In this document: positions 11,430 to 20,178 of the stretch, in pieces
Layout of the letters: each line of letters opens with the position of its first letter
How positions within the stretch are numbered: the stretch's first letter is position 1
Assembly (NCBI RefSeq): GCF_017353255.1
Contig: NZ_JAFMYU010000016.1
Span: 62,001 to 126,000, forward strand
DNA: 64,000 nt
Direction: 5' to 3'
Origin: Fibrella aquatilis
Lineage (GTDB): Bacteria; Bacteroidota; Bacteroidia; Cytophagales; Spirosomataceae
Notes under the pieces: generated by a model
The model's database searches: none
Told to the model about the DNA's origin: nothing
Seen by the model: the letters and a program-made list of their open reading frames with translations, nothing else
Made by a program: the position numbers and the translations under genes

Positions 11430-12530
11430 TTACCACCACATATGAAATCCCTGATACGGTTCGCCTACGGGGTCGCAGAGATGCCGCACCAGCTTGTAAC
11501 ACTCCAGCCTGATGAGTCGCTCATACGACACCCGCTTCTTCAGGCCCCGGTGTTCAACCGTCTGGCTCAGCCGCTCGTCCCAGTGCGTCACCACAATCTT
11601 GCGGCCCGCCTCGGTCAGGTAGCAGCCGCCCAAGTGCGCCGAAAAATGCTTGGGCTGAATCTCGCCCGTTTTCAGCAGCCGGAAAATCATCCGGTCAACC
11701 AACAGCGGCTTAAATACCTCCGCCAGATCGAGCGACAGCGAAAATCGCCGGTCGCCGGGTTCGTGCAGAAACGCAATCGTGGGGTCGAGGGCCGTGCGGT
11801 AAATCTGCCGCAGCACTGCGGTGTAACACAGCGAGTTACCAAATGAAATCAACGCATTCAACTCGTTAGACGGCGGTTGCCGTTCGCGCTTCGTAAACGG
11901 AAACCGCGCCGACACCTCCGGCCCCAGGAAGTAGGGCCAAAGTTGGTAATACCGGCTCCGAATACGTCCCTCCACCGCCATCAGCGTCAGAATGTCGGTC
12001 GTGAGCGGCAGCGCATCGCGGTCACGGGTCAGGTCGGCAAGGGTAATTCCCACGGCAGCTTTGGCGTCGCCCTCTAGCCGGGGCTGGTAGTATTTGATCA
12101 CCCGCTCGATGTTGAACAACGCCGATTCCACAAAAGCCCGCGCCAACAGCAACCGCCGTTTGGGGCTGAGGTAGTGCCGGGCCTGATCGATGTGCAGCCG
12201 CCCCGACAGTTGCGCCTCGCGGGGATAAAGCGTGGCCGTGTAGTAGCCATAATAGTCGAAAAAGAACGCCGGAATGCCCTGCTGACCCAAAAACGTAATC
12301 AGCTTGGTGTTGATGTCTACCTCGCCGAAGACATACAGACTATCTACGGTCTCCACGGCAAAGGGCACCTTTTTACCATCGGCCGCCACCGTGGGTAGGC
12401 CATCGTTGGTGGCCTCCGGGCCGTCGTCGGGCAGATCGGGGGTGGGTTCTTCCGTGGCGCGTTGTAGCATCAGCGTGTTATGCTGTCGTTGCAACCGTCC
12501 GCTCGAGAACAGGTAGTGTGGTTTTTTCAT
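11430..12530 (-). CDS. cas1: CRISPR integrase Cas1
   Basis: 366 aa. The N-terminus PHYLFSSGRLQRQHNTLML and SLYVFGEVDINTKLITFL form the Cas1 beta-rich domain. The C-terminal helical domain carries the metal-site region with NELNALISFGNSL, FLHEPGDRRFSLSLDLAEV (His) and downstream acidic residues. Cas1 integrates new spacers with Cas2. Between the two N-terminal blocks there is a Pro/Glu/Asp-rich stretch of about 30 residues (roughly 24-54, including TEEPTPDLPDD) that I do not expect in this family and that probably forms a flexible surface loop. The gene follows cas4 with a 2-bp gap, so the adaptation genes form one unit. Confidence 0.95.
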   Translation of the reverse strand: MKKPHYLFSSGRLQRQHNTLMLQRATEEPTPDLPDDGPEATNDGLPTVAADGKKVPFAVETVDSLYVFGEVDINTKLITFLGQQGIPAFFFDYYGYYTATLYPREAQLSGRLHIDQARHYLSPKRRLLLARAFVESALFNIERVIKYYQPRLEGDAKAAVGITLADLTRDRDALPLTTDILTLMAVEGRIRSRYYQLWPYFLGPEVSARFPFTKRERQPPSNELNALISFGNSLCYTAVLRQIYRTALDPTIAFLHEPGDRRFSLSLDLAEVFKPLLVDRMIFRLLKTGEIQPKHFSAHLGGCYLTEAGRKIVVTHWDERLSQTVEHRGLKKRVSYERLIRLECYKLVRHLCDPVGEPYQGFHMWW

Positions 12531-12532
12531 CG

Positions 12533-13078
12533 TCAGCCGTAGCAGAGTTCATCGAAGGCGCATTTAATACAAAACGCCCGTTTGGTCAGGCGGGCCGGGG
12601 GCGTTTCCTGACGGGCCAGTTCCCGCACCGCCGCCACCGTCGCGGCCAGCTGGGTTTCGTGTTCGGGGGCCAGCAACACGGTCTCGGTCCGGCGCAGCAG
12701 GGGATAATCCAGCTGCCCCCGGAAGGGCGACCCATCGGGCCGGGTCACGCCGTTGCGGAGCAGGAGCCAGAGGTAGAACCGGACTTGCCAGAGGTGCGCC
12801 TCCTCACAGGAACGGCCCTTTTTGGTCTCGTGAAGCACCCCATTGCGCAAATTGGCCCGGTCTATTTTCCCCACCAGGGCTGTCCCGTCAGGGGCTTCGG
12901 CGTCGATGGTAAGGTGTTTTTCCGACCGATCATAGCTATGCTGATCGAGCAGCCTGCCTAGGGCCACCGCGTCCGATTCCTGCTCCATCCAGATCCCCCG
13001 CAACGACAGCCACGCCTTGCGGGGGCACACCAGGTAGTACCCCACCAGCATCCCCCCAATGCGAATGTTAGGGTTCAT
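12533..13078 (-). CDS. cas4: CRISPR-associated exonuclease Cas4
   Basis: 181 aa, compact Cas4. It has an N-terminal Cys in YLVCPRKAWLSLRG and a C-terminal cluster AFCIKCAFDELCYG, together able to bind a 4Fe-4S cluster. The nuclease centre includes ALVGKIDRANLRNGVLHETK, the RecB-like Asp...Glu-x-Lys pattern. Cas4 trims and orients pre-spacers and helps select the PAM together with Cas1-Cas2. The start overlaps the cas7 stop by 4 bp (13075-13078), indicating translational coupling. Confidence 0.92.
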   Translation of the reverse strand: MNPNIRIGGMLVGYYLVCPRKAWLSLRGIWMEQESDAVALGRLLDQHSYDRSEKHLTIDAEAPDGTALVGKIDRANLRNGVLHETKKGRSCEEAHLWQVRFYLWLLLRNGVTRPDGSPFRGQLDYPLLRRTETVLLAPEHETQLAATVAAVRELARQETPPARLTKRAFCIKCAFDELCYG

Positions 13079-14148
13079 GCAACTTGCTTATCTCCGTGAG
13101 CAATCTGAGTTAATTTGCTTACCGTTTCATTAATGCCAGATACCTTATGAAAAGAGAGGGCTTGGTTGCCGTTCATTTGATTGATGTTTCCCACTAACCC
13201 CTCGAGCGTTTTTTGATAGCCATTCATCAAGGGACTGACCGTTGGTGCAGGGCAACGGCTTGTAGACAAGACTATCGCTCCCTGGAAATCCATCACATGT
13301 GGAAATTGCTGGCTGGTATTTGCGCCGGGCTGATGCATGAGCGTGTAACTCATGGCATCAATGACCGCTTGCTTACGTTTGGTCCGTTCGGCCTCGTCGG
13401 AGACTGCGTAAGCATTAGCCGCATCGTCCCAGCCAAGACCGGCCAAATCAATCACGCTCACGAACGCGAAAACAGCACTTGACGCAGGGCGGGTAAAAAT
13501 GTTCTGTCCTTCGTTCGATGCATTTTCGCGGGCCTGAACACCGGATCGTGCCGAAACGAATTTGGCGTGGAAATAATGTTGAATATGACTGATTTCAGGA
13601 ATACCTGCCATGATGCCAAACTGAACCCGGCCTGTTCTGGGCACCGCAACCGAAGCTTTGAATCCAGTCGGCTTTTCTTTCGTCCCGCCTGTGTTATCGA
13701 CCTCGGTGAGCAAAAGGCCATGTGCATCGGTGACGACACACTCCGAAGCCAGAAGACTGTACAACGCGTTTTCAAGAGATCGTTTGTCTGCTGAATTTTC
13801 TTTCCCTTTCATGTCGCCACTCCATTTGGCCGCTTCGGGAAAGCGTTTGATTAGCCAGTCCCGGTCTGATAATTCCCCTTTGAGCCGGTTGGGATTCATG
13901 TAACGCCCTTCTGCGTAGGTGCATAATGGCAGTTTCCGTTCCTGAGCAATGGTTGCTAAGTGCTGCGCGTGCCAATGCTTTACCATATCGCCCGAAATAG
14001 CGGGTACGGTATAAAGTTTTTTGTCGCGAACCACAACGGCAGTGCGGGGTTGAGTAGCCGAGCCTTCAGTTCCTTCGTTATTCAGACTTGCCAAGTTGAT
14101 GGTCAACTCGCCAACAATGGACAAGTGCTTGATTTCTTTAATATTCAT
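13075..14148 (-). CDS. cas7: Cascade backbone protein Cas7 (Cst2/DevR-like)
   Basis: 357 aa. The N-terminus IKHLSIVGELTINLASLNNE followed by GSATQPRTAVV fits the Cas7 DevR/Cst2 lineage, in which the first strand of an RRM-like fold is followed by a loop contacting crRNA. Later motifs include RTGRVQFGIMAGIPEISHIQ and the conserved-looking tail with an FSRH-like loop absent. Cas7 polymerises along the crRNA in the interference complex. It lies between cas8 and cas4 in the expected type I order. The DevR/Cst2 assignment supports a type I-B-like system; exact subtype needs profile search. Confidence 0.88.
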   Translation of the reverse strand: MNIKEIKHLSIVGELTINLASLNNEGTEGSATQPRTAVVVRDKKLYTVPAISGDMVKHWHAQHLATIAQERKLPLCTYAEGRYMNPNRLKGELSDRDWLIKRFPEAAKWSGDMKGKENSADKRSLENALYSLLASECVVTDAHGLLLTEVDNTGGTKEKPTGFKASVAVPRTGRVQFGIMAGIPEISHIQHYFHAKFVSARSGVQARENASNEGQNIFTRPASSAVFAFVSVIDLAGLGWDDAANAYAVSDEAERTKRKQAVIDAMSYTLMHQPGANTSQQFPHVMDFQGAIVLSTSRCPAPTVSPLMNGYQKTLEGLVGNINQMNGNQALSFHKVSGINETVSKLTQIAHGDKQVA

Positions 14149-14166
14149 GTGAATTATAGTGAAGAT

Positions 14167-15900
14167 TTAGTCTTCGTTTTCGTCAATCAATGTGGTTTCC
14201 AATTCTTTTTCCGCGTCTTCCTCACCTTCGACCTGCTCATAAGCCCGTTTTGAGAGAGCGAAGGACAGAATTAGGTTTGCCAAAAGTTTGGGCGAATAGC
14301 CTTCTTTGCTCTCAGCTAATTCAATGAGTTTGCGCAAAGAGGGTTCGTATGGGTTGATCCAATACTTTGTTTTGCTGCTGTCGTTGTTGGCCGTTGCGAT
14401 TTTGGAAACACCTCGCTCAATGGCTATCTCTGTAATAGCCTTAATGAAATCGTCAACGTTTTGCACTTCGCGCAGGCTCCGAATCATTTGGTAATTCGGC
14501 TGCGTCTTGTCGCGGCCCTTCGGCGGAAATGCTGCGCCGTAAGTTTCCTGACGAACAAGGTCAATGAACGGCTTAATCTCGCTGCCAAGTAGTTGGTCCA
14601 AAAGGGTTTGATATTTGTAGGCCATAATTTCTTCAAAGAGTTTTTGCGTTAAAAAATAAAAACTGCCATTCTTCGGGCCATTTAGGCCAACGTCGAAAAC
14701 ATAGTCTAAATAGCCCGATGTAGTTTCGGCGGGGTCGCTGTATTCAAAACCTCGCATAAGTTTTGCGACTGCTGCGCGGTCAATAGAAACTGTTTTGTTC
14801 TGACCAGCTTGATTAACAGCTCTCCATTTTCTCAGCAAATTTTGCAGTCGGTCAACCGACCCGATTGTGTAGTGGTGTTTTGGTACCACCAACTGCCACG
14901 AACTACTTGGGGAAGAGCTATTTCCCAATGGAATGAAATTAGCCCCTGCTATGCTGAATAGACTTGATTCTTCATTAGAAAGACCAATATCTTCCTTGTA
15001 AATGAGCAGTTGCTTGATGAAGCTCAGGTAGTTGTCATAGCTGAAGAAAAAACCTCCATTGGTCAATCGTCGGCGATTGCCGTCCGAAATCCGTTTGACC
15101 GTCTCTAAACGCAGCACTTTCGGTACGGGTATAGCAAATCCCTGTACTGCTTTTTGCGGACTTTGGCCTTTGGCGGCTATAATGAAGCCCGCTACCGCAA
15201 GGCAAGTATATCGGCTCAACGATGTTGAGATGGTATCAGCCAGACTAGTGTTACCAATAGAGAAACTGTTGGAGCCAGATGCTCCTTTTGATGCCTGTGG
15301 CAATACAACGCTATTTAATGGCACACTCTTCTCACTGAAACTGCCATTTATGAGTTCCTGCCCCCGCATTCGACAAGCAAAAACGCACAGGTTAAACCAT
15401 TCGGGCGATCCCAACTTATTAGCTACTCCGTAGAGTTGACGCATAGGTTCCGTTACCAAAATGGTACCTTCTCCCAGAGGTATCGTTATTTGAGGATCTT
15501 GAGAAACATCTATTTCGGCCCCATCGGTGTTTATCAATTCGGCGCCGTCCCAACCTCTTGCTTTTTTAGTGTGATTATCGTGAGCTTTCCATTTGTCCTT
15601 ATCTCCCTTTCTCCAAGCACCCGCTACTGAGTACCGAAGCCAGCCCAAATCAGGAACCGCTCGTTCCGGCTTGTTGGCATAACTAACCATAAAGCCATTG
15701 GGAGTCCATTCAATCAATGGTGAGTCAGCTTCATCAATGTCAAGGTACGAATGCACAACTGCGGCAAAACCAATAGCTGCAAGCGCGTCGAAATAGCCCC
15801 CATCGCAGATCGGTAAGAGTTCCTGTTTATAGTCTCCCGGTAGTTTTTCTCCTGCATCGAGATTATTGAACAGTGAGTACTGGTCTGGGTTGCTTTTCAT
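14167..15900 (-). CDS. cas8: Large Cascade subunit, Cas8-like
   Basis: 577 aa. I assign this by position (between cas5 and cas7), size and overlap with cas5 rather than by a motif I recognise with certainty. It begins YSLFNNLDAGEKLPGDYKQE and has a Ser/Gly-rich central segment, a long helical C-terminal half and an acidic tail. Cas8 proteins recognise the PAM and hold the Cascade on target DNA. No CXXC pair typical of some Cst1-type Cas8 proteins is obvious. The start overlaps the cas5 stop by 4 bp. Confidence 0.78.
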   Translation of the reverse strand: MKSNPDQYSLFNNLDAGEKLPGDYKQELLPICDGGYFDALAAIGFAAVVHSYLDIDEADSPLIEWTPNGFMVSYANKPERAVPDLGWLRYSVAGAWRKGDKDKWKAHDNHTKKARGWDGAELINTDGAEIDVSQDPQITIPLGEGTILVTEPMRQLYGVANKLGSPEWFNLCVFACRMRGQELINGSFSEKSVPLNSVVLPQASKGASGSNSFSIGNTSLADTISTSLSRYTCLAVAGFIIAAKGQSPQKAVQGFAIPVPKVLRLETVKRISDGNRRRLTNGGFFFSYDNYLSFIKQLLIYKEDIGLSNEESSLFSIAGANFIPLGNSSSPSSSWQLVVPKHHYTIGSVDRLQNLLRKWRAVNQAGQNKTVSIDRAAVAKLMRGFEYSDPAETTSGYLDYVFDVGLNGPKNGSFYFLTQKLFEEIMAYKYQTLLDQLLGSEIKPFIDLVRQETYGAAFPPKGRDKTQPNYQMIRSLREVQNVDDFIKAITEIAIERGVSKIATANNDSSKTKYWINPYEPSLRKLIELAESKEGYSPKLLANLILSFALSKRAYEQVEGEEDAEKELETTLIDENED

Positions 15901-16535
15901 TGGTCGGGTTGGTCAAAACGATAATATTTATGCGTGTTCCCGGCACTAATGAGTTTGGCCCGCACACTCAGCCATGCGTTCGTGTCTCTCGGTTTCGCCG
16001 TTACGCCGCCAAAGTTTGAGACCTTATCCCAGGTAGCGTCTTTCTTCATGTCGCTTGCTGCTATGTGCATAGTGGCTTCCGGCACTTCGGCTTCTTCCAC
16101 CGATTGTAGCGAGAAAAAGCCGCCCTGTTTGCCGAAGCAGTTGACATAGGGCAAAGCAGGTAGCAACCACTCCCGTGCTTCCACCGGAAAATAGACGTCT
16201 ACCCCGCCCTCGAAATAGACAAACTCCCGAAATATAACTGTCGGACTCAGGTGCGTAGCCGGGTACTTCCAGGCACTATCGGAGTGTGGTATCTCCCAAT
16301 GCTTGACTAAGTGCGTATTAATAACCCCTTCGCCCCACGGGTGCGGAATCAGCGTAACAGCCCGGATTTGTTTCGTAAATTCTTCGGGTACGATACTGGC
16401 CCGAATAGCCCCAACCGTAAACGCAACCTTAACGGCATAGGGTGTTGGGCATAAATAAGTAAGAGCCAGTTTAGTTGTAGCCCGCTCCTGCCGGTGGCTG
16501 AATGGCGTTGAACTCAGATACCTTGCTCTGATCAT
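15897..16535 (-). CDS. cas5: Cascade subunit Cas5
   Basis: 212 aa. The segment YVNCFGKQGGFFSLQSVEE resembles the conserved glycine-containing region near the Cas5 RAMP fold, and TYLCPTPYAVKVAF fits the helix region after the first strands. Cas5 caps the 5' handle of crRNA. ATGA overlaps link it to cas3 upstream (16532-16535) and cas8 downstream (15897-15900). Assignment rests on motif plus context. Confidence 0.8.
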   Translation of the reverse strand: MIRARYLSSTPFSHRQERATTKLALTYLCPTPYAVKVAFTVGAIRASIVPEEFTKQIRAVTLIPHPWGEGVINTHLVKHWEIPHSDSAWKYPATHLSPTVIFREFVYFEGGVDVYFPVEAREWLLPALPYVNCFGKQGGFFSLQSVEEAEVPEATMHIAASDMKKDATWDKVSNFGGVTAKPRDTNAWLSVRAKLISAGNTHKYYRFDQPDQ

Positions 16536-18784
16536 ATCATGTTGGTTTTTAAGGGTTTGGAGGCGCTTTCTTCGGTTGTAGAACTGCTCACTTCGGCAGT
16601 AGCCAATTGATCGCTACGCCGGAGAATGTAGCTCAACATATAGTAGATTTCTACGTCATCTGAGGTTCTCAATCGCTCTTTTTCCATCTGACTATAAATA
16701 CCATCCAACTCATTTTCGCAAACTTTCAGAGTTAGTATGGAGCTATTCCATCCGTTGTCATTCCATAGAGCAGTGTCCTGCATCGCATCTAAATGATCTA
16801 GGAATGACAACTGATAAGGCATCATAATCGAACGCTGTACCTCTAACTTATAGCCATGATGGTCGGCAATGGCCCAAAAAACAGGGCGGGCTATTCTGCT
16901 ATTTTTTTCGCCTTTTAATAAGGTTTTCCAAAGAAATTTGGAAACAGCCCAAGCACTAATCCATGCGTGAGATGGCGGCTGTTTAATACGAGGAAAATCT
17001 TTACCCGAATGCCCTATTGGAATGCCATTTGGCGAAACGCCATGCGCGGCCTGCCATGCTACATCCAATTTTCCTAAGTCATGCGCCCATACCACAAAGT
17101 CAGCTAAGTAGGTCGCTTTTTTGATACCACCAACGGATGCTGCTAAACGGTTCACGATCCACTGCGATACCGGACGGTACTTTTGAAGCCGCTCGATATG
17201 CTCCCGATACAACTCGGCTTTTTCGTTATCGTAACTGAAAGATTCCCGTCTCGATACCGAGTGATTAATAAAATGCTCCTCTCCTGATAAGTTGCTCTCA
17301 GTCAGGCCATAGCCAGATTCGTACCCAATTTCGTCAGGGTTGAGGAGGACAAAATCGGCCGTACGGATGCTATTGGCAGAACGTACAATTTTTTTGCGCT
17401 CACGTCGATCATAATCAACTGAAACTGGGATGATTGAAAGATGAGCATAGGGGCCTTTCCCGTAGAATTTCCCGGGCGAAATACTGAGGAAATTATAAGA
17501 CCCGTCCAGCGCGGTACCAATGGCAACATTGATGTTGTTAATGTCCCGAATGTGCTCAGCATAGGCCTCATACTTACGTAGTACCCGGGCCTCGTTTATC
17601 CAGCTACCTGTTTCTTTTCTAAACTGTTCAATGGCAAACTGGTCGCGTTTGCTAGATAAATTGATAATGAACCGTTCCGTTTCAGGTGTTAGTTGACTGA
17701 CTGTATCGAGATAATCCTCGAGTTGGGCTATTTCGTCAGCAGCGTATCCGTAAGGATTATTACTCTCAACAGGGTGCCAGAAAACCTGGCTTTCTTCATT
17801 CTCATACCGGGCCGAACGGCCAATTCGCTGAATAAACGAAGCAGGCGGACACAGGTCAATGTGCAGAACGTCGCAAGTAATATCTATACCGGCTTCAACC
17901 ACCTGTGTGGCTACCAACACAGCCGGGCCATTCCCGCTTTTGCCGAAAACGTATCGTACTTCCCGCTCAATACTGAGTCTGTCGTTTGGCAATAATTCGG
18001 AGTGCAACAAATAAACCTCACCCAATACACACGGGTCATCGCGTAGAAGTGCAGCCGTTTGTTTAGCCCTATCAATCTGATTACAAATGATGATTGTGCG
18101 ATTGCCTAACTCAATCTTCTGACTATCATTAAGTCCATTTCCTTTTAGAATCGTTTTTTGGTTGATGAATGGTCTTGCCCCTTCAATCAACTCAACGCCT
18201 TGCGGTGTCTTGCTCAGCGTCTCGACTAAAAAGTCGACCATCACGTCGCTGAGTGTAGCGGTCAGAATAATACCGTTTTGTTTACTACGAATGAGCGCGA
18301 GTAGAGCGGTTTTCCAACTCTTTTCTGCATCAAATAGATGAAACTCATCAAATACCAGGTGGCTCGAATCGAACACGGCGGGCAGGATGTTGCCCTGTCT
18401 CATGCTGACTCCAACTGGAATCCCCAGAAAGGCACTCAATGACTGATCAAGCGTTGTGAATACGCATTCGACAGGATTTTTGACATCATCTCCCCGATCA
18501 AGAAGGGCGTGTTCTCGCCTTGCCCCATGTTGCGCTTTGACACGCCTGATCTTCCATTCGTCTGCTTCCTCGGCCAGTGAATCAACCAAAACGCGCAAGG
18601 GAAGCGAATAGAGTGCATGACCTTCCCCCAAAGCTGCCATCACTGCAAAGGTTTTACCCCAACCTGTTGGTGCTCGAAGAATAACGTGTTTGCCCGCCCT
18701 AAATGCATTAAACACAGCTCGTTGGCCATCTCGCTCTATCGCGAATCCAGCCAATTGTAATGCCTCGTCAAATCGTTGAACCAT
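16532..18784 (-). CDS. cas3: CRISPR helicase-nuclease Cas3 with C-terminal HD domain
   Basis: 750 aa. The helicase comes first: Walker A RAPTGWGKT (37-45), DEFH box (146-149), TATLSD motif III (174-180), and a second RecA-like lobe with VLVATQVVEAGIDI and QRIGRSAR. The HD nuclease comes last: AHDLGK with His568-Asp569, PPSHAWISA, and ADHHG. Cas3 is recruited by Cascade to unwind and degrade target DNA. Most fused Cas3 proteins carry HD at the N-terminus, so this order is notable. Cas3 sits second in the operon, right after cas6 with a 20-bp gap. Confidence 0.95.
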   Translation of the reverse strand: MVQRFDEALQLAGFAIERDGQRAVFNAFRAGKHVILRAPTGWGKTFAVMAALGEGHALYSLPLRVLVDSLAEEADEWKIRRVKAQHGARREHALLDRGDDVKNPVECVFTTLDQSLSAFLGIPVGVSMRQGNILPAVFDSSHLVFDEFHLFDAEKSWKTALLALIRSKQNGIILTATLSDVMVDFLVETLSKTPQGVELIEGARPFINQKTILKGNGLNDSQKIELGNRTIIICNQIDRAKQTAALLRDDPCVLGEVYLLHSELLPNDRLSIEREVRYVFGKSGNGPAVLVATQVVEAGIDITCDVLHIDLCPPASFIQRIGRSARYENEESQVFWHPVESNNPYGYAADEIAQLEDYLDTVSQLTPETERFIINLSSKRDQFAIEQFRKETGSWINEARVLRKYEAYAEHIRDINNINVAIGTALDGSYNFLSISPGKFYGKGPYAHLSIIPVSVDYDRRERKKIVRSANSIRTADFVLLNPDEIGYESGYGLTESNLSGEEHFINHSVSRRESFSYDNEKAELYREHIERLQKYRPVSQWIVNRLAASVGGIKKATYLADFVVWAHDLGKLDVAWQAAHGVSPNGIPIGHSGKDFPRIKQPPSHAWISAWAVSKFLWKTLLKGEKNSRIARPVFWAIADHHGYKLEVQRSIMMPYQLSFLDHLDAMQDTALWNDNGWNSSILTLKVCENELDGIYSQMEKERLRTSDDVEIYYMLSYILRRSDQLATAEVSSSTTEESASKPLKTNMI

Positions 18785-18804
18785 TATCTTAGTAAGTAAA
18801 AGGG

Positions 18805-19476
18805 TTAACGAAGTCCTCCAAAACCACTGCCAGTCAAATCGCCAATGCCAACTAACCAGGCGAAACGTACAGCCTCCGGGGTTCCTTCAACCAGCACTGG
18901 ACACTCGCTTCCTTTATGTTCCGTGGTTTTAACCTTAATTTTCTTTGTCCGGGCTTCGCTATAGCTCCGGTCGAAAGATACCCGCACAGACAAGTCATCT
19001 CCTGCATAGCCAGCTTTGATTAATTTCTGCTTTAAAAGACCTGTAATGGCCTCATCGGCTGCCGGGTCATCCCAGAGCAGATAAGCGCGAGAGCCGTCCG
19101 CGCGTTTGGAACGAGCGACTACTGACGAACCATCTGTTTTAAATAGATAAGACTCTCCAAAATTTGGTGTGGGTATATCACTCGTAGCAATTACCCTCAT
19201 GCCATACATAACGTCAGGTTGCTTTAGTAGCCCTTTTATTAATTGCCGGGTAACTGTGTCATCAAAAAACGAAATATTCCAGGTGGCTCCTTTGGGAAAA
19301 GTAAGCCCTTCCTTCCTGCCTTGCCCCCCTCTCAACCAACCGAAGCTGTATAAGCTTAAGCCATCATGTATGTCGTTTTCAGGTCCGAGCCATTTGTGAA
19401 TAGCCCCAGTCAAGAAGTGAATGTGATTAAAGGGTACGAGCTGGGTATTGGGTGTGAGTTGTAGCTGAAGCCGCAT
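18805..19476 (-). CDS. cas6: crRNA-processing endoribonuclease Cas6
   Basis: 223 aa. The double ferredoxin-like (RAMP) protein ends in GIGDLTGSGFGGLR, the glycine-rich loop that marks Cas6. The N-terminal half has HIHFLTGAIHKWLG, with His residues that could serve in catalysis, followed by SLYSFGWLRGG. Cas6 cuts the array transcript within each repeat. It is the first gene of the cas operon. A two-repeat CRISPR relic lies about 125 bp upstream of its ATG. Confidence 0.92.
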   Translation of the reverse strand: MRLQLQLTPNTQLVPFNHIHFLTGAIHKWLGPENDIHDGLSLYSFGWLRGGQGRKEGLTFPKGATWNISFFDDTVTRQLIKGLLKQPDVMYGMRVIATSDIPTPNFGESYLFKTDGSSVVARSKRADGSRAYLLWDDPAADEAITGLLKQKLIKAGYAGDDLSVRVSFDRSYSEARTKKIKVKTTEHKGSECPVLVEGTPEAVRFAWLVGIGDLTGSGFGGLR

Positions 19477-19872
19477 AGGGTTGGCTGGTTTGATAAGTCA
19501 AAGCAAAGGAGAGCGAGCACGCAAAACGTGAGGGACTAAATACTTTTTTTGCAGGTTTTGCAGCTATATCCGCCAATGACGAAAAAGGTAAGGGAGTGAA
19601 AAGAAAATACCCGCAGGTGCGATTAAAACATGAGCCAACGATCATTCACTACATCCCAAATTATCTTTCAATACCCGATGGTGCGATTGAGGGGTGTTTG
19701 TCGTGCTATAGCGTTGTTATGGAGTAAAGACATCAACTTGGCTTAAACTACCTCCTATATTATCGGTAATAAGTTTGCTCATCTGAATAAATGCCTGATA
19801 TTTGACCTCTTCGTTAGCACTGCGACCAAACCAGTTATACTATAACTTCCTGCCTATTAGCACTTTAATCCT
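19477..19872. promoter_or_regulatory. Divergent intergenic region between cas6 and the 101-aa gene
   Basis: This 396-bp region must carry the cas operon promoter (minus strand) and the promoter of the 101-aa gene (plus strand). It contains the two-repeat CRISPR relic (19601-19693). I could not define a secure TTTG/TAnnTTTG promoter pair on either strand. It is clearly more A/T-rich than the cas genes around it. Confidence 0.6.
19601..19693. CRISPR. Isolated degenerate repeat-spacer-repeat unit upstream of cas6
   Basis: Two diverged copies of the array repeat flank 35 bp (19630-19664), the normal spacer length. The right copy (19665-19693) keeps all 29 positions with substitutions: it has CCCGATGGTGCG where the array has CCCGCAGGTCCG, and ends GAGGG. 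The left copy matches from AATACCCGCAGGTGCGATT (19606) to AAAAC (19629), with its outer five bases changed. Both have GTGCG instead of GTCCG, so they share an older repeat type rather than being a broken piece of the present array. It could be a dead array remnant or a regulatory crRNA-like gene. Confidence 0.85.
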
Positions 19873-20178
19873 ATGTCTGAAGACTACTCCCCCCAAGAAC
19901 CAACAGATGATTTTCGTCATTTACCCTTTGATGAAATAAGGGCTATAAAGACCAATTATAGAGAAATCAAGAGTATAACCCATCAGAACAACTTAGCACG
20001 TTGGTACAATCAGGCAGGCTTTCCACTGCGGGAAACCTATTATCTGGTGGTAGGCCTCAGTTGTGATTGTCGGGCTTTACTAATAGTTTTGAATTACGAC
20101 GCTGAACACGACAGCTACGTGTATCATCATATCAGGTTAGCCGATGGAAACCAATTCAAACAATTCTGGTGCAGTTAA
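19873..20178 (+). CDS. Hypothetical 101-aa protein next to the cas operon
   Basis: I do not recognise the family. The protein begins MSEDYSPQEPTDDFRHLPFD, is mostly polar, has no signal peptide or membrane segment, and ends in DGNQFKQFWCS. The tail segment YLVVGLSCDCRALLIVLNYD looks like two beta strands around Cys residues. It is transcribed away from cas6 and overlaps the next small gene by 35 bp. Its base composition is lower in GC than the cas genes. A partial match to the relic pseudo-spacer lies about 90 bp upstream of its start. Confidence 0.6.
   Translation: MSEDYSPQEPTDDFRHLPFDEIRAIKTNYREIKSITHQNNLARWYNQAGFPLRETYYLVVGLSCDCRALLIVLNYDAEHDSYVYHHIRLADGNQFKQFWCS

Noticed and set aside
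11075-12961. Plus-strand frames across the cas2, cas1 and cas4 region
   Set aside because: They lie antisense to clear cas genes and show no recognisable domain.
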